Source: Amoebidium appalachense (Eukaryota; Ichthyosporea). From it: DNA of 64,000 bases. Numbering within the stretch: the first letter of the stretch is position 1; the number at the start of each line of letters is the position of its first letter. The position numbers were made by a program, and so were the translations under genes. Shown here in pieces: positions 23,774 through 53,495 of the stretch. The notes beneath the pieces are model-generated. The model made no database searches. It worked only from the letters and a program-made list of their open reading frames with translations, and was not told where the DNA came from. The stretch lies in assembly GCA_963693365.1 (NCBI GenBank), contig CAVNZM010000011.1, forward strand, positions 8,060,001-8,124,000, in the 5' to 3' direction.

Positions 23774-23877
23774 CCGGTTGTGCCAGGTCCATCATCTGCG
23801 CGTCTCTTCTTTACAGTTACCGCTGCCGGTGCTGTCTGCGGCGTCTGGGGTGGCGGTCCAGGGTGTGGTGAATCCAT
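12530..23877 (-). CDS. SMARCD: SWI/SNF complex subunit BAF60/SMARCD (Swp73/Rsc6 family)
   Basis: Thirteen exons, listed 5' to 3' on the minus strand: 23771-23877, 22701-22743, 21509-21631, 20640-20750, 19949-20044, 19481-19558, 17964-18092, 17168-17230, 16576-16673, 15774-15894, 14662-14784, 13300-13401, 12530-12586. All are GT-AG and every phase matches, giving 416 aa (human SMARCD1 about 515; the N-terminus is shorter). Landmarks in order: basic [13 protein letters not shown] then PFLPESELF (about 45-65), the conserved RKR helix, [27 protein letters not shown], and the SWIB domain at about 187-283 ([36 protein letters not shown]). Then come [10 protein letters not shown], the C-terminal [19 protein letters not shown] and [12 protein letters not shown]60 proteins link transcription factors to the ATP-dependent remodeller in the nucleus. 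A single family member with no visible defect. Confidence 0.96.
12884..13010. repeat. (GT)n in SMARCD intron 12
   Basis: About 75 bp of perfect (GT)n plus GTGTGTGG variants on the + strand, i.e. (CA)n in the transcript. Confidence 0.95.
14314..14630. repeat. 36-bp minisatellite in SMARCD intron 11
   Basis: About nine units built from TGTCTGTGCCTGTGTGTG and CATGCACATGTCTGTGTA. A simpler CATGCATAGGTGTGTGTG array precedes it (14105-14260). Confidence 0.9.
15000..15101 (-). repeat. Family A intronic repeat, copy 3
   Basis: On the minus strand: GAGGATGGGCTCTGCTTATG at one end, TACTCTGCAACAGACTCTAA at the other, running into a C homopolymer (G on +). Lies in SMARCD intron 10. Confidence 0.75.
15425..15765. 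repeat. ~40-bp minisatellite in SMARCD intron 10
   Basis: Seven or eight units combining (CA)n, CATGCACAAGTACACG and TACACATACACGTG, ending 9 bp before the exon 10 donor. Confidence 0.9.
15895..16110. repeat. G-rich tract and (GT)n upstream of SMARCD exon 10
   Basis: In the sense strand this is a long C-rich run ending in a short (CA)n whose last CAG is the acceptor at 15895-15896. Confidence 0.9.
16915..17150. repeat. 32-bp minisatellite in SMARCD intron 8
   Basis: Seven or more units of GTGCCTGTGTGTGCCTGTG plus CACGTGCAAGCTT (+ strand). Confidence 0.9.
18120..18345. repeat. G homopolymers in SMARCD intron 6
   Basis: Three G runs of about 18-30 nt separated by purine-rich spacers. Confidence 0.9.
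18222..18270 (-). repeat. Family B intronic repeat, copy 2
   Basis: Minus strand: TTGTCTCCTCCATATTTCC, AACCCTCTAACGCATACATC, then C run. Confidence 0.75.
18651..18754 (-). repeat. Family A intronic repeat, copy 4
   Basis: Minus strand: GAGGATGGGCTCTGCTTATT, ATGCATACTCTT and GTACTTCGTACTTTTTGACG, ending CATTC before a C-rich stretch. Confidence 0.8.
19023..19450. repeat. Poly-C / CA-rich block in SMARCD intron 6
   Basis: Repeated C runs (longest about 25-30 nt) with CACACA spacers. The proline/threonine open frames reflect composition. Confidence 0.9.
20751..21130 (-). repeat. Degenerate acceptor-like repeats upstream of SMARCD exon 4
   Basis: On the minus strand, CTGACAAATCGTGGTATGTG, CTGAGAGATCGTGGGTATGT, CTGATAAGTTGTGGTATGTT and similar words recur. 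They lead to the real acceptor, CCGTGGTATTTTCAG, at 20751. Confidence 0.65.
21425..21508. repeat. (CA)n abutting the SMARCD exon 3 donor
   Basis: In the sense strand the donor GTTGTGTG runs straight into about 70 bp of (GT)n. Confidence 0.95.
21840..22400. repeat. ~45-55-bp degenerate minisatellite in SMARCD intron 2
   Basis: At least ten diverged units anchored on CATATCCAA / TATATCCAAACC and A-rich spacers. AT-rich, unlike the CA/GT arrays elsewhere. Confidence 0.8.
22605..22690. repeat. T run plus G homopolymers near SMARCD exon 2
   Basis: About 16 T residues then G runs interrupted by single A/C, ending 10 bp before the exon 2 donor. Confidence 0.9.
23395..23560. repeat. (CA)n, (CT)n and CCCT repeats in SMARCD intron 1
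   Basis: (CT)n of about 60 bp is followed by about 70 bp of CCCT tetranucleotide units. Confidence 0.95.
23719..23770. repeat. (CA)n at the SMARCD exon 1 donor
   Basis: In the sense strand the donor GT at 23770-23769 is the first unit of about 50 bp of (GT)n. Confidence 0.95.
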
Positions 23878-24718
23878 TTTCTGAACTGACGACTAAAATA
23901 GACTGCTGAGAGTACTCACAGTGGGTGGTTCTTGATGTTTCGTCAAAGGAAGTGGCAAATTCAGGTTATGAAGCTAGCTCAGACACTGGAGCTAAAGTAT
24001 GATGCAAATGGTTTGGCCTATTTGGTATTAACGAACCCTTTGTGTTTCTGTTGGTATAAACATGTTGTTAAATATGGACCACGGTAAGTTGTATGTAGAG
24101 GCGATTGTGCCTACGCAGTTGAGCCCTTTCTTTCGCCTATAGGTGTGATGCACCTTCGCCACTCTACAATCAACAGTATGAATACTGAATAGCTGTAAGT
24201 AATTATATAAAACTATATCACGTCAGCTCCGCAGCTCACACAAAAAAGGGAAACGCGAGAGGTAGTTTACAACAACCAAGAGAATTCGGAAACATCAACC
24301 GAAAACATTGACTACAATAGCAGCAGCTGTACTCAGTACACGTACAGCCCCCGTTTCTGCAAAGACTGCGCCTGCATTTTCGCGCCATTTTGCAATCTGC
24401 CCGTCTCCAAGCATAGTCTGTTAATGTATGGCGTCATATTAGGTCAAAAATATATATTTTCCTCAATTAGTTTACTAAATAGAGTGTACGTTTGTGAACT
24501 AATGCTCCAGTGCTTTCACGAACATTTGGGGATGGTGGTAGGAGGCTCTCTGAGCTCAGTGCGGTGGGCTGGCGGAAGCAAGAAACATCCCTTTTTTTGT
24601 TACGAGCTGTATAGATTAATGAAGAATATAACCCTGTATAACAAATAGGTTTTGCAATAAAAGCATACATCTAGCAAAGGGTCTGCTCTAAGGCCCTTTG
24701 TCAAATGTCCCCCGACAC
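23878..24718. promoter_or_regulatory. Divergent promoter region, SMARCD / OTUD4-like
   Basis: Some 841 bp between two divergent start codons, essentially free of microsatellites. It holds an E2F-like TTTTCGCGCC at 24377-24386, followed by CCATTTTGCAAT. A shared or bidirectional promoter is inferred from the head-to-head arrangement. Transcription start sites are not visible. Confidence 0.55.
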
Positions 24719-34219
<9,501 letters not shown>

Positions 34220-34571
34220 TGTGTGTTGTGTGCGTGCTGTATCTATGCTGTGGTGATTGCACGTGGTCTGTTATGTTTTCTTTCTCTCTTGTTGTTTTTA
34301 TTATTATTATTCCTTGCTTGGTTGGTTTATGTTTTTTGGGTGTGGTCGTGTCGTGGTGTGGTGGTGTGGTGAATTGCAATTAAGTGGTGTGTTGGGGGGT
34401 TGCTGAGTGCTTAGTTTTGGTGATAGCAGTGCAAGTGGTGGATTGTGTATGAGTGCCTGCGTGCGTGTGTGCGTGCGTGTACGCCTGGAGGAGAGGGAGG
34501 GGGGGGATCGGAACTTCGTAAAATGTTAATGGTTCTTTTTTATTTTGATCTTTGAATTTGATTTTTTATTA

Positions 34572-34610
<39 letters not shown>

Positions 34611-35115
34611 GGGTGGGTGGGCAATGGGCATGGTATGGATGGGTAATATGCATGTCACAAGTTGGCAAATGAGCATTTGTTGGGTGGTTACACGTTTGGT
34701 TCTTTCCATTAACCAGCACACTACAGCCTCTCGATGTAAGGAGACAACTGTGTTGTTCATACATCCATCGGTAAAAAGAAAAACTCGAAATGTAGCATTC
34801 ATAGTAGTCATGTAGCCGGAGAGAGAGCAGAGAGCAGAAACGGAGAATGATGTCGCGCTTGGTTTGGTGGCCTGGTGCCCCACTAATAGACAAACTTTTT
34901 AAGATTTGTGCCCTTCCTCCCCCCCCCCCCCCCCCCCCCGTTTCTCCCTCCTCCCTCCCTTCGCGGATCCCAATCCCCCTCCCTCCTTCCTCCCCAGCCC
35001 CCCCCTCCCCCCTCCCCCTTCCCCCTTCCACCACCGCCTCTTCCACCTCCTCCACCACCCCACCCACCCGACCCAACCCACACAGACACACGCGCGTGCG
35101 CGCGCGGGCGCGCAT

Positions 35116-35169
<54 letters not shown>

Positions 35170-36465
35170 ACACACACACGCACACAGGCACACACACACA
35201 TACATTCACACACATGCACACACACACATACACATATGCACACACACATACACACACACACTCCCCTATGCACGACACAAACACACATACACACGCATGC
35301 ACACACACACACGCGCGCGCATACGTTCAGGACGTATAAGTTTGCTCTTTCGAATTCCCCCCACCTAAACACTGTTAAATCAAAAATGACACATCGTCAA
35401 ATCGCTTTGTGGCTGCCATCATGGAGAATTTTGTGGCTGCCACAAAGGGCGGATCTTAAGATCTCGGTTTCTAGTTATAGTCATTGGGAAATGGATCAGG
35501 TCAGCTCCCACAGTCTAATTGTGTGATAGGGACATGCTTCGCTGATACGAATATTCTGGACTGAGATCTCCGATCACTACCTTGTGGCAGCCATAATGAA
35601 ACTTGTGGCAGCCACAAGGATGCGTGTGTCATGTGTCAATCTTCTCTAAAAAGTGTTCCTCCCCTCCCACGATTGTGACTCTTTCGTACATTGGTGTATT
35701 ATATCCTTCATTTCATTTGGCCCTTCCTGTTCCCATTACGTCTCCTTTCAATATCTTCGAATTCCTTTTCAATCCCACGGGGAAAAATACTACAAAACCC
35801 ATTAACGTGTAGCTTTGAATGGTATGGCATATGCAGGTTATCACTTTACACGTATATATGTACACCGTAAGTCAAGATGGCAACAAACATCACATAAAGA
35901 AGAACATAACACATGATACTAGACCTAACTTATGCTGATATCTAGATACCTTGAATGCATAAAATATACCCATGTTGTTTAACTCATTCACCTAAAAATG
36001 ACATTAATTACACATGCGCAGGCTCACACCAGTAGTTGTTACAACAATCCAGAAGGAAAGCAAGAAAGAAAAGGAAGGAGAGGGAGAGCAGAGAGTTCTG
36101 ATCAGGGAGGGGGGAAGGGGGGGGGGGGGGGGGGGGGGGATGGCTCAAAAAAGAGGGAGCAAGGTGGACGGGGAAAGGGGGGGAGGGGGGGGGATAGGAG
36201 GGGGGGGGGGGGGGGGGGCACAGGAGGGGGGGGGGGGGGGGGGGGGGGGCACTGCCTCTGGATGTGGACTCAGATTCATTGAAGGTATGGAGTTGTGTGT
36301 GCAGTCTTAAACAGTATTTCATGTCTGTGTTTTAATGCCTTACTGCTTTATGATTTATTTTTGCTCACTTGTATGCTTCTTCGGACAGCTTTCTACCCCT
36401 GGCCTTTGTTATTTGTAGGCCTGTGCGTGTAACCGTCAAAATGTGTGTATGCATGCAGCAGTGTG

Positions 36466-36502
<37 letters not shown>

Positions 36503-36940
36503 TTTGTGGCAGCTTGTGTGTGTGTACGGTGTGTGTGTGTGTGAGTGTGTTGCTCAAATTGAACGTGTCACGGTGTGTGTGTATGTATGCACGTGTGCGT
36601 GTGGAAGCAAGTTAGTGTGGTTTGGTTGTGTTTCTTACTAATCAAGTATTTGCAATAGCCGCAAGCAATATCCCGCTGATTTGTGTGAAAGTCATCCCCT
36701 CATACATAGCAAAGTTGTGTGCACACACTGCGATTGTGCTCACATGAACCCACATCTTAATATACCGTGACTCTAAACAAACTATGTGCACCCTTCTATG
36801 TCATTTATACTAACAAACATACAGTTGCACTCACATGCACGGTATAGCTCAGTCTGTGTACTGCAATGCAAACCACTTACAAACATTCATCTTTTACCGG
36901 GTCCCTTTTTGTTGTGGGACACATATATGTGCTGCTATGT
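34220..36940. other. Intergenic region between convergent OTUD4-like and coiled-coil genes
   Basis: Contains (GT)n at 34574-34608, a C/CA block at 34917-35330, the inverted repeat listed separately, unique AT-rich sequence (35640-36000), long G runs (36110-36250) and GT-rich sequence (36470-36610). No coding exon was recognised. Confidence 0.6.
35386..35641. repeat. Inverted-repeat (MITE- or hairpin-like) element
   Basis: Arms at about 35386-35465 and 35563-35641 are imperfect reverse complements. Each carries two copies of GTGGCTGCCA (or its complement) and an AGATCTC inner end; the loop is about 97 bp. No clear target-site duplication. Confidence 0.7.
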
Positions 36941-45620
<8,680 letters not shown>

Positions 45621-46371
45621 CTTGTTCTGATGTTGATGCGTTAGGCTCTTTCCTGGTCAAAAAATCCCCCTTGGCCCCCCTATAGTAACCCCGAGGTTCC
45701 AGCTGCCTTATCCCTAAAACGTAAACTTTGAATCGACAACCCTTGCTGCACCAGAGAAGTAAATTTAACGATCCTTGGTAAATAATTTTTGGGGCTTGAG
45801 CTAGCTGGACGAACCTGTAAAGGTCCAGGATCCGCGGAACTACACAGCACACACGCGTGTAAAAAGGCACCTGTTTCACAACTTGAATACACAGAGAAAA
45901 ATATGCGAGATCTAGAGTTCAGATGCGCATCCCTATGTCATGTTTGGCGTGTTGGTGCGCTTTCTCACTCTCTTCTGTTGCCGGCGGGGCTCTTTCAGGT
46001 TCCGTGAAAGTACAACCTTGAAATGTCCAAGCAATGTTGTCATTGAAAATATACTAAGCCTTTAGGCGAACGAAACAGAGTCACTTCCAACGATCGGGGG
46101 CAGTGGTGAGCCTTTGTGACGGCCTTTCAGAGCAACTTGACAAGGCGAAGGCTTAGTGCCGCAGATATTAGAAAATTTCCCGCCAAGAAGTGCCCTCTAA
46201 ACCAATCAGCTTCTACCTTTCATTCGTTGGTGCGATTTGCTACATATCACGCAATGGTCGTGAGATCTCGTAGTTTTGCTTCATCCGGCCTTATCTAGGC
46301 GGGCCCGGAGGGGGGGAAGGGGAGGGGGGAGGGGAGGGGAGGGAGATAGAGAGAGAGGGGGGGGGAGAGAG

Positions 46372-46412
<41 letters not shown>

Positions 46413-46449
46413 GAGTGAGTGAGAGAGAGGGAGAGAGAGAGAGAGAGGG

Positions 46450-46510
<61 letters not shown>

Positions 46511-46546
46511 AGGTGGGGGGAGGGGCCTTCACAAGGTAATAACGGT

Positions 46547-46590
<44 letters not shown>

Positions 46591-46667
46591 ACCCACCCAC
46601 CCAAAAAAAATAAAAATAAAAATAAAAATAAACGGCCCCCGGTGGTCACCCTTTGTCCCACGAATGC

Positions 46668-46733
<66 letters not shown>

Positions 46734-47406
46734 GTGTTTGTGTGTGTGTGTATGTGTGTGCGTGTGTGTGTGTGGTGGGGGGAAAAGGGGTTAGCCTGGA
46801 GGTGGGTTGACGTCTGCATCTAGAGCAACGTTGTGTACACTGTCACGTATGTCCTTAGTAAGTTTACATTACAATAATACGTGAAAGTTCGTCTTCTGCA
46901 ATGTCACAAACATCGAGCTTCCAGGCCCTTTTTGCCTGGTGTACATGTTAGTGTTCTATTAGTCACAACCCAATTATTACATGATCGTACAGACTCAGGG
47001 TGTGAGTTGGCGCCATATTACCGCCAGAGTTCTCTGTGAATGTGGACCTAATTACAAGTGTGCCGTTGTTACATACAGTCTCTCCCGAGCTCCCCCCGGT
47101 AAAAATAAACAAATAAACCTTATGCAACAACCTTAAACTTTTTTCACCAACACACCGACACATCTTCGATACAATAATAAATGGTCCAATGCCTCATATT
47201 ACGGAAATTCTTACCTCTACAAGGTCTTACTATATATTGCTCTAACCACTTACCTATCAAACACACGTACATGAACACACCATTTCCACCTTCTACTCAA
47301 CACGTACATATACGAAAGCCATATCGGCCATAACATCGTACTATCACCTGCAAATATTCAAATACATCACATTGAAGAAACCACCATATTAACCCGTCGC
47401 ACTTCA
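45621..47406. promoter_or_regulatory. Upstream region of the coiled-coil gene / downstream of the Ras-like gene
   Basis: Contains an E2F-consensus TTTCCCGCC at 46176-46184 and a CCAAT word (ACCAATCAGC) at 46201-46210. Beyond lie (GA)n (46338-46508), poly-C (46550-46590), (GT)n (46671-46728) and unique AT-rich sequence to 47400. Which sites act on the gene is inference. Confidence 0.45.
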
Positions 47407-48816
47407 CTACATAACCACACACCCGCCACTCCCTCCACCCTTCTCCCTATACGCCACCTTCTTCTTCTGCCAGTTCAAGTGGCTTCTCAGGTTCTCCGTG
47501 CTAGTCGTGGGGCCCATTGCTCTCTCCTTGGGGTCTATGGCGTGTGCAATAGGTACCCGCACAACCCCACCAGTGTTTGCTGCAATGTTCCCAGCCACCG
47601 TCTCCCTCCCATGCAGCCCTCCGCGCACACTGCTCCTCCACGCAGCCCACCTGCCCAACCTCTCTATCTCCTTCTCTGCCTCGCTCTCACTTCCTGTTCC
47701 CGAACTTTCCCTGCTCTTCGTGGTCGTCTCCCTAGACGCAGTTGTGTCCGTCCCCCTTGGCTGCGGTGTCTGAAACGAAGACATAAACAACGACCGAATG
47801 CCCCCGGAACGAGAAGAACCCCTCGAAGTTCCCGAACCCCCCGAAGTTCCAGAAGTTCCCGAAATTCCGGACATGTCAGAGGTGCGTGATTGGTTCGATT
47901 CCGCCGAATTTGGGTCGCCCTGCTCGGCTATCTGCGACTGGGCTTGGCTGTAGTGTTGCCTAACACTTGCCGTTGTCCACACACGGACCAGTTCTGCGAT
48001 CGGAATGTTGATTGCTGGTTGCGTAGCCGTGACCTCAAAGTGGTCGATGCCGAAATCGTGGGCCAGCTGCAGGGCCGCACGGCTAGACACCTCCCGCCTG
48101 CCGATCTCGTCCGACTTGTTGCCGCACAGCACACGCGGTATTTGCCCTGTAAAGCAACCAGAGGGGTTTAGTGCTTCACCACCCAGCCCAGGGGAGAGGG
48201 GGGGCGGGCAGGCGGGCGGGGGGGGGGGGGGGAGGAGGGGGTCACAAATCTAAGAAGTTCAGAGCTAGGAACTTAACCCTCTCCCAGGTGCCATAAGGCG
48301 AGGTAGGTCTATACGAAGGAAGCCCCTAGGTATAGGGAGATCGGACCATAACCGGCTAAAAAATACAATATTTCATAATAAGTTCCCAAAATAAAAACAT
48401 AAACCCAAAAACCATAATCCTATGTGTCTGGGCCCTAAACGGGGGGGCTGCCATAAGGCTAATCAAAGCAACTCTAATATCGGCTCTATCTCCCAGCTGT
48501 CCACTATGATTATTTTGTAGTTTAAGTGTAAACTACGGATCAAAGTTTGTGCTTCATTCCGACATGCCTCAGCATGTGTGTTTCTTGGCTTGGGCTCACC
48601 AATCTACAATTTGCTTGTGTTTGACCAATATGTAAAGCTAACACCGGAATCCGATGTCGAAAACACTTCGGTAACGCTGTGAATAACCCGAAAATGGTTT
48701 GCAGAAAGGTGAATGAATCCCGGAGTATTGAAGAATCTGTTTCGGACCATCTCAAAGCATTTATCGCTCCTGATGACCACGGGGGAATTTCGTAATGGTA
48801 TTCCTGCCAAAAGAGT

Positions 48817-48856
<40 letters not shown>

Positions 48857-50447
48857 TTCTTCGGTCTGCCCCCATCCCCACACACCCATCGTCTCGTTGC
48901 CCATACCTTCCGGTCTTTCCCTTCAACAGATCCCCCCCCCCCCCCCCCCCCCCCTCCTCCCCCTCCCTCCCCCCCCCCCCCCCCACACACACACACATAT
49001 ACAAAGCATGCACACACCAAGGACCTTCCACTGCTCTTTCTTAATATTTCCAGTACTCTCCTTTCCACACCCCCAGCCACCCCCCACACTGCTTTTATAT
49101 GCCGGATTATTACCGTTACTTCCCTTTCACACTACCCACCGTTACTTCCCTTTCACACTGCCTATGAATCAACTACACCGCCAACACGACCCACAGCACA
49201 CAAGTGCTAATTTTTGCCCAAATTATTAGTCATGCCCTACTCACCATACACACACCACACAACCCCACACACATGCAACCTAGCCACACCCTACACCCTA
49301 CACCACACACACAAACCCACACAACAACACGGCACACAATACACACCCCCTGCATCCCCTCCCCCCCTCCCCCCACCGCCCACTCCTCGTTTCCCCCCTC
49401 CCTCCCCCCCCCCCCCCCCCCCACACACACACACCCTGTTCGCCTCACACACACACCATACACCCACCATACACACACACAGCAACACCCCCCCCACACA
49501 TACATGCACACGCATGCATACACACATACCCCTTGTCTGACCAACCAGGTCCAGTGCTGATGCGGCATATTCCAGACTCTTCTCGTTGTCCAGGGCATAC
49601 AGTACCAGGCACCCGTCGGCCTCAGCTAGGGCCTGTAGCATGCGGTCCGTGTACAGGCTGTCTCCACGGCTGTCGATCAGAGTGATCTCATACGCCTGCC
49701 CGTCAATCTGCATGGGGGAGGGAGGGGGGGAGGGGGGGAGGGAGGGAGGGGAGGGGGAGAGGGGAGGAGGGGGGAGGGGGAGGGGGAGGGAGGAGGAGGA
49801 GGGAGGGAAAGTGAGTGTGAGAGTTGGTGGGCTAAGATGTATTGTATGGTGTGTGGGCATGGATTTGGAATCGACAAAAGCTTGCGTGTTTTAAGGGGGT
49901 GGGTGGGTGGGTGGGTGGGTTTTGTGCTCGGCTGCCAGTAAATCGTTTCAAAGATACAAATTTGTGAGAGAGTGTAGAAAAGTCATGATGTGGAGTTTGA
50001 GGAATTTTGGGCTTATGAGCTTAGGAGGGGATGTGAATGGGTGTTGTAGATGGGCGTTTTAATCGGGTGTTGTACCGTTGAAACTTTGGTTGGGTGGATT
50101 GATTGGGGTATATTGGTGCTGTGTGTTTGTGCGGCTCGCGGTGCTGGCTGTGGAGTAGGGGGTGGGGAGGGGGGAGGGGGAGGGTAAGGTGAATCAGAAA
50201 AAAATATGAACACTGGCACGCAAGGGGATAAAGAAGGGTCTTGCGGAGTTGTTGAAAACACAATCGATGTTGGCCAAGAGTTTTGGGTGTGCTTTGTTTG
50301 TAATCAAGTATCATCTGCATTGAGAGATCTACCTAAAAGCAAGAAAAGCCCAAAGGGGAGGGCAAAGAGGGTATTGAAGCTGAGGGGGAGGGAGTAGGAG
50401 GAGGAGGAGAAGGACGACGAGGAGGAGGTGGTGGTGGTGGTGGTGGT

Positions 50448-50485
<38 letters not shown>

Positions 50486-52562
50486 GGGGGGAGAGATGAA
50501 ACAGGGCCAGAAGTAACTCACATCCCAAGAACACTAAACAAGGCACGTTAATGTTCCTCCCATTACCTTCACGGTCTTGGTGTAGGGCTCGAAGAAGGAG
50601 TCTGTGTATGACTCCTCAAAATAGCCGTGTACAAACCTGCGCGCCGCCGCCGTTTTGCCGACGCCAGACGCACCCAGGAGGAGAACCCTGACCACAGGAT
50701 GTTGTGTGTACCTAAAGAAAGATTGCCCGTGTCAGAATACAAAAGGTATCCACGTGTAAAAGGCTTAAAGTGTGCTTGTGTATGTTGTGTTAAGCATGTG
50801 TTGCCCTCTGCTCCCTGTATGTAAGTTGAGGCATTGCTTTCATATTTACTTCAGAGTCTCTCCTCATTTCACCAAAGCCAAAACACAGGCACCTATGTCC
50901 AAGGTGGATTCCTAAACGGTTGCAATGAATGCATAATGTGCACAGGCTTATGCTGTCTCTCCTTCGTGTCTTTCTCTATCCAAGCAATGCATCAGTCCTC
51001 TTTGCTGCCTGATGTTTTATCCTTGTAACACAAAATCATGCTTACATTGGTGCATATGCTGTGCACATGCAGATGCCACCCCCTCCCTCCTCTCCCCTTC
51101 CCCCTCCCCCCTCCCCTCTCTCTCTGTTCAACCAACACATCCACTTTCTCCTCCTCCATCCCTTTTACACTCAACTTGCACCCACCTTGACCTGATAGGG
51201 CGCACAGACACCAACATGCCATCCACCGAGACCCTATCCACCGACTTGTGCTTGCCAATGGCCAGGGATGCAACGCTGCCGTTTGACCTCAGAGACGTCT
51301 GCGAAACATTTCGCTCCAACACCCTCTCCCCTTTGTCGAGGTTAGTTGCACTCTCGCCCAGGTTTCTGAGGCTGCCGAGGGAGTTGTTTCGTGGGAGGTT
51401 GATGGTGCTACGGATGGACCCTGCCGTCTGGCTGCCCAACGTCACAGACCTGCACCGGGGAGGATTGAGTGAGGGAAGAGGAGGTTAGGATGTGGTATAG
51501 AAGTACACAACCATAACTGACAACAGAAACAAGAGTGCAGACCACCCAAAAAATAGTATGCGTAATTAGAGGAGCCCCCCGGGGGGGGGGGGGGGGGGGG
51601 AGGGGAAGGAGGAAGTGGGCGGGGGACGGGGGGAGGGAAGGTGGCGGGAGTTTATAAATGTGCTACAGAGTACCTACGGACACATATTCGTGGCCGACAA
51701 CACAAGGTATAGAGTGCAAAACAAACACAGAGTTTGCATTGAAAGCACATACCAACTGAAGGTGGGGGCGAAAGGGGGGAGGGGGGGGGGAAAGAATGTG
51801 TTACAGAGTACGAAGCACATATTCAGGATAGACAACACCGTACAGATTTTGCAAAGCACAAAACGAGCATACATCGTAAGCAAAGCCGATCTTCAAGGGC
51901 GGAGAGGGAGGAAGGGGGGGGGGAAGGGAGGGCAAGTCATCTCCGAAGGAGAGAGGGGGGGGGGGGGGGGGGGGGGGGAGGGGGGGGTGGGTGGGTGGGT
52001 GGGTGGGGGGGGGGGGGATTGTTCGAGTCTACATAATGCTATTTTTCGCAAAGGATTATGCAAAAGTAAAAGAAGTACAAGAGGTATCCGAATAAGGTAT
52101 ATTTACGTGTTCTGGTGCTCTTTTTAACGAGCCCCTCCGCCCTCCCCGTCCCCCTCCCCAACCATCACCACCACTTCGACCACCCAGCCTCCTCCTCCTC
52201 CTCTCCCCCAACCCAAAGAAGTTATGCGGTCAGATGTGAAGGCACACACATACAAACACACACACACTCGATCTCCAGCTTTCTCCCAATCACCCTCTCT
52301 TGCACGTACTCACACGCACCTATTCACCCAAACCTAAAATCCTTCACACACACACACACCCATCCACCCATCCCACACACCAGCACACAGACAAACACAA
52401 GTCATACAGAGAGTGAGAGAGAAAGGAAAGTCGAGAAAGAGTGGGACAGAGACTGAGAGAGAAGAACATATGCGCATGTGCATGCACATTATGATACTGG
52501 AATGTATATAATGACAAACACAAACTTTCGCGCGCACGCACGCACACATATGCGCGCGCGCA

Positions 52563-52609
<47 letters not shown>

Positions 52610-52611
52610 AC

Positions 52612-52653
<42 letters not shown>

Positions 52654-53495
52654 TATTACTCAATGATGACTATCTCTCCCTTTCTCCAAATTGCACTCTC
52701 TCCGATCCATCCAACCTGCTGTATCACCCCCAGGACCATCCGTGGGTGTATGGAGGCACACCCAAACGCCATAAACGTCAAACACGAGAGCAGCTAAGTT
52801 TGGAAACTGATGGTTATAGGAGGCTAAATACACTCAAGTATGGTAGAGCCAACGAACATACAAGAAACACAGAGACAAAACAACACAAGCACAATAAATC
52901 CATGAGGAAGACACATGCTCAATGGTTACCTTCGCCTTGCCGCCGGTTGCATCCTTATCTGCGATCCCTCAACACTTCCCCCCAACTCATCCAGTGTGGC
53001 TACACTCCCGTATGCTCCCAACCTCTCTCCCTCCTGCCTAACCTGCGATAACATGGTTGCTGACGTGGATAACTGTGTGGTGGATAAGGAGCGACCGATT
53101 TGTGTGCTGCGGTGGACTCGTTGTGGGGAACTGAGGGCCAAATGTGACGCCTGGTTGCTCATTAGAAAACGACTGGGTTGTAGTTGTGAATCTGCTCTAT
53201 TGAGAGTTTCTGCGTGTTTTAAAGACGAATCCGTGTTTTCTTCTGAGTTAGAAACGATTGCTAATGTAGGTTCTTCTTTTGCTTGTTGTGTGATGTTTGG
53301 TTTAACGAGTGAGCTGGAAAGGCGGCGTGCCTTTATGCTTGGACGTCTAAATGAGGAACGTGCCATGAGAAGGTTTTGCTCTGATTTTTGATTTACGCTT
53401 GCACAACCCAAAGGAACGGACGTTTCTGCTGCTGCTGCAATTCTTCTCAGGCAGCTTGCAGAGCCCCCGATTGGGGATGCACTGCTTGTAGCCAT
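47407..53495 (-). CDS. Large atypical Ras-superfamily GTPase with CAAX box
   Basis: Five GT-AG exons, 5' to 3': 52930-53495, 51186-51449, 50567-50711, 49530-49707, 47407-48146; 630 aa. An N-terminal extension (about 276 aa, Ser/Arg/Asn-rich, likely disordered) precedes a G domain of about 160 aa: P-loop GASGVGKT (290-297), effector region FEESYTDSFFEPYTKTV, G3 IDSRGDS (337-341), G4 CGNKSDE (394-397) and a weak G5 (VTATQPAI). A Ser/Gly/Thr-rich tail of about 190 aa ends in CVVM, a prenylation motif predicting membrane attachment. Catalytic Gln61 of Ras is replaced by Asp, and the switch I Thr appears to be Ser by my hand alignment. Hydrolysis may therefore be slow, as in RGK-type or other atypical members, but RGK proteins lack a CAAX box. 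Subfamily not assigned. Confidence 0.9.
48821..48990. repeat. Poly-C block in Ras-like intron 4
   Basis: C runs of about 35 and 22 nt around unique sequence, then CA repeats. The part of this intron at 48250-48800 is unique with no gene recognised. Confidence 0.9.
50425..50485. repeat. (GGT)n and G homopolymer in Ras-like intron 3
   Basis: GAGGAGGTGGTGGTGG grades into about 37 G residues. Confidence 0.9.
51651..51757 (-). repeat. Family A intronic repeat, copy 7 (diverged)
   Basis: Minus strand: GTTGTCGGCCACGAATATGT and CCGTAGGTACTCTGTAGCAC, ending CATTTATA before C-rich sequence; Ras-like intron 1. Confidence 0.65.
51791..51898 (-). repeat. Family A intronic repeat, copy 8
   Basis: Minus strand: GAAGATCGGCTTTGCTTACG, ATGTATGCTCGTTTTGTGC, GTGCTTCGTACTCTGTAACA, CATTC then C run; adjacent to copy 7 in tandem. 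Confidence 0.75.
52560..52652. repeat. (CA)n in Ras-like intron 1
   Basis: Two (CA)n blocks split by CACGCACACG. Confidence 0.95.

Larger units (their letters stand above)
51580..52016. repeat. G-homopolymer cluster in Ras-like intron 1
   Basis: G runs at about 51582-51600, 51780-51790, 51956-51978 and 52008-52017, with GGGT units between the last two. Confidence 0.85.

Noticed and set aside
47479-48253. Plus-strand frames over the Ras-like last exon
   Set aside because: Antisense shadows; the minus-strand frame carries NKSD and CVVM motifs and correct splice phase.
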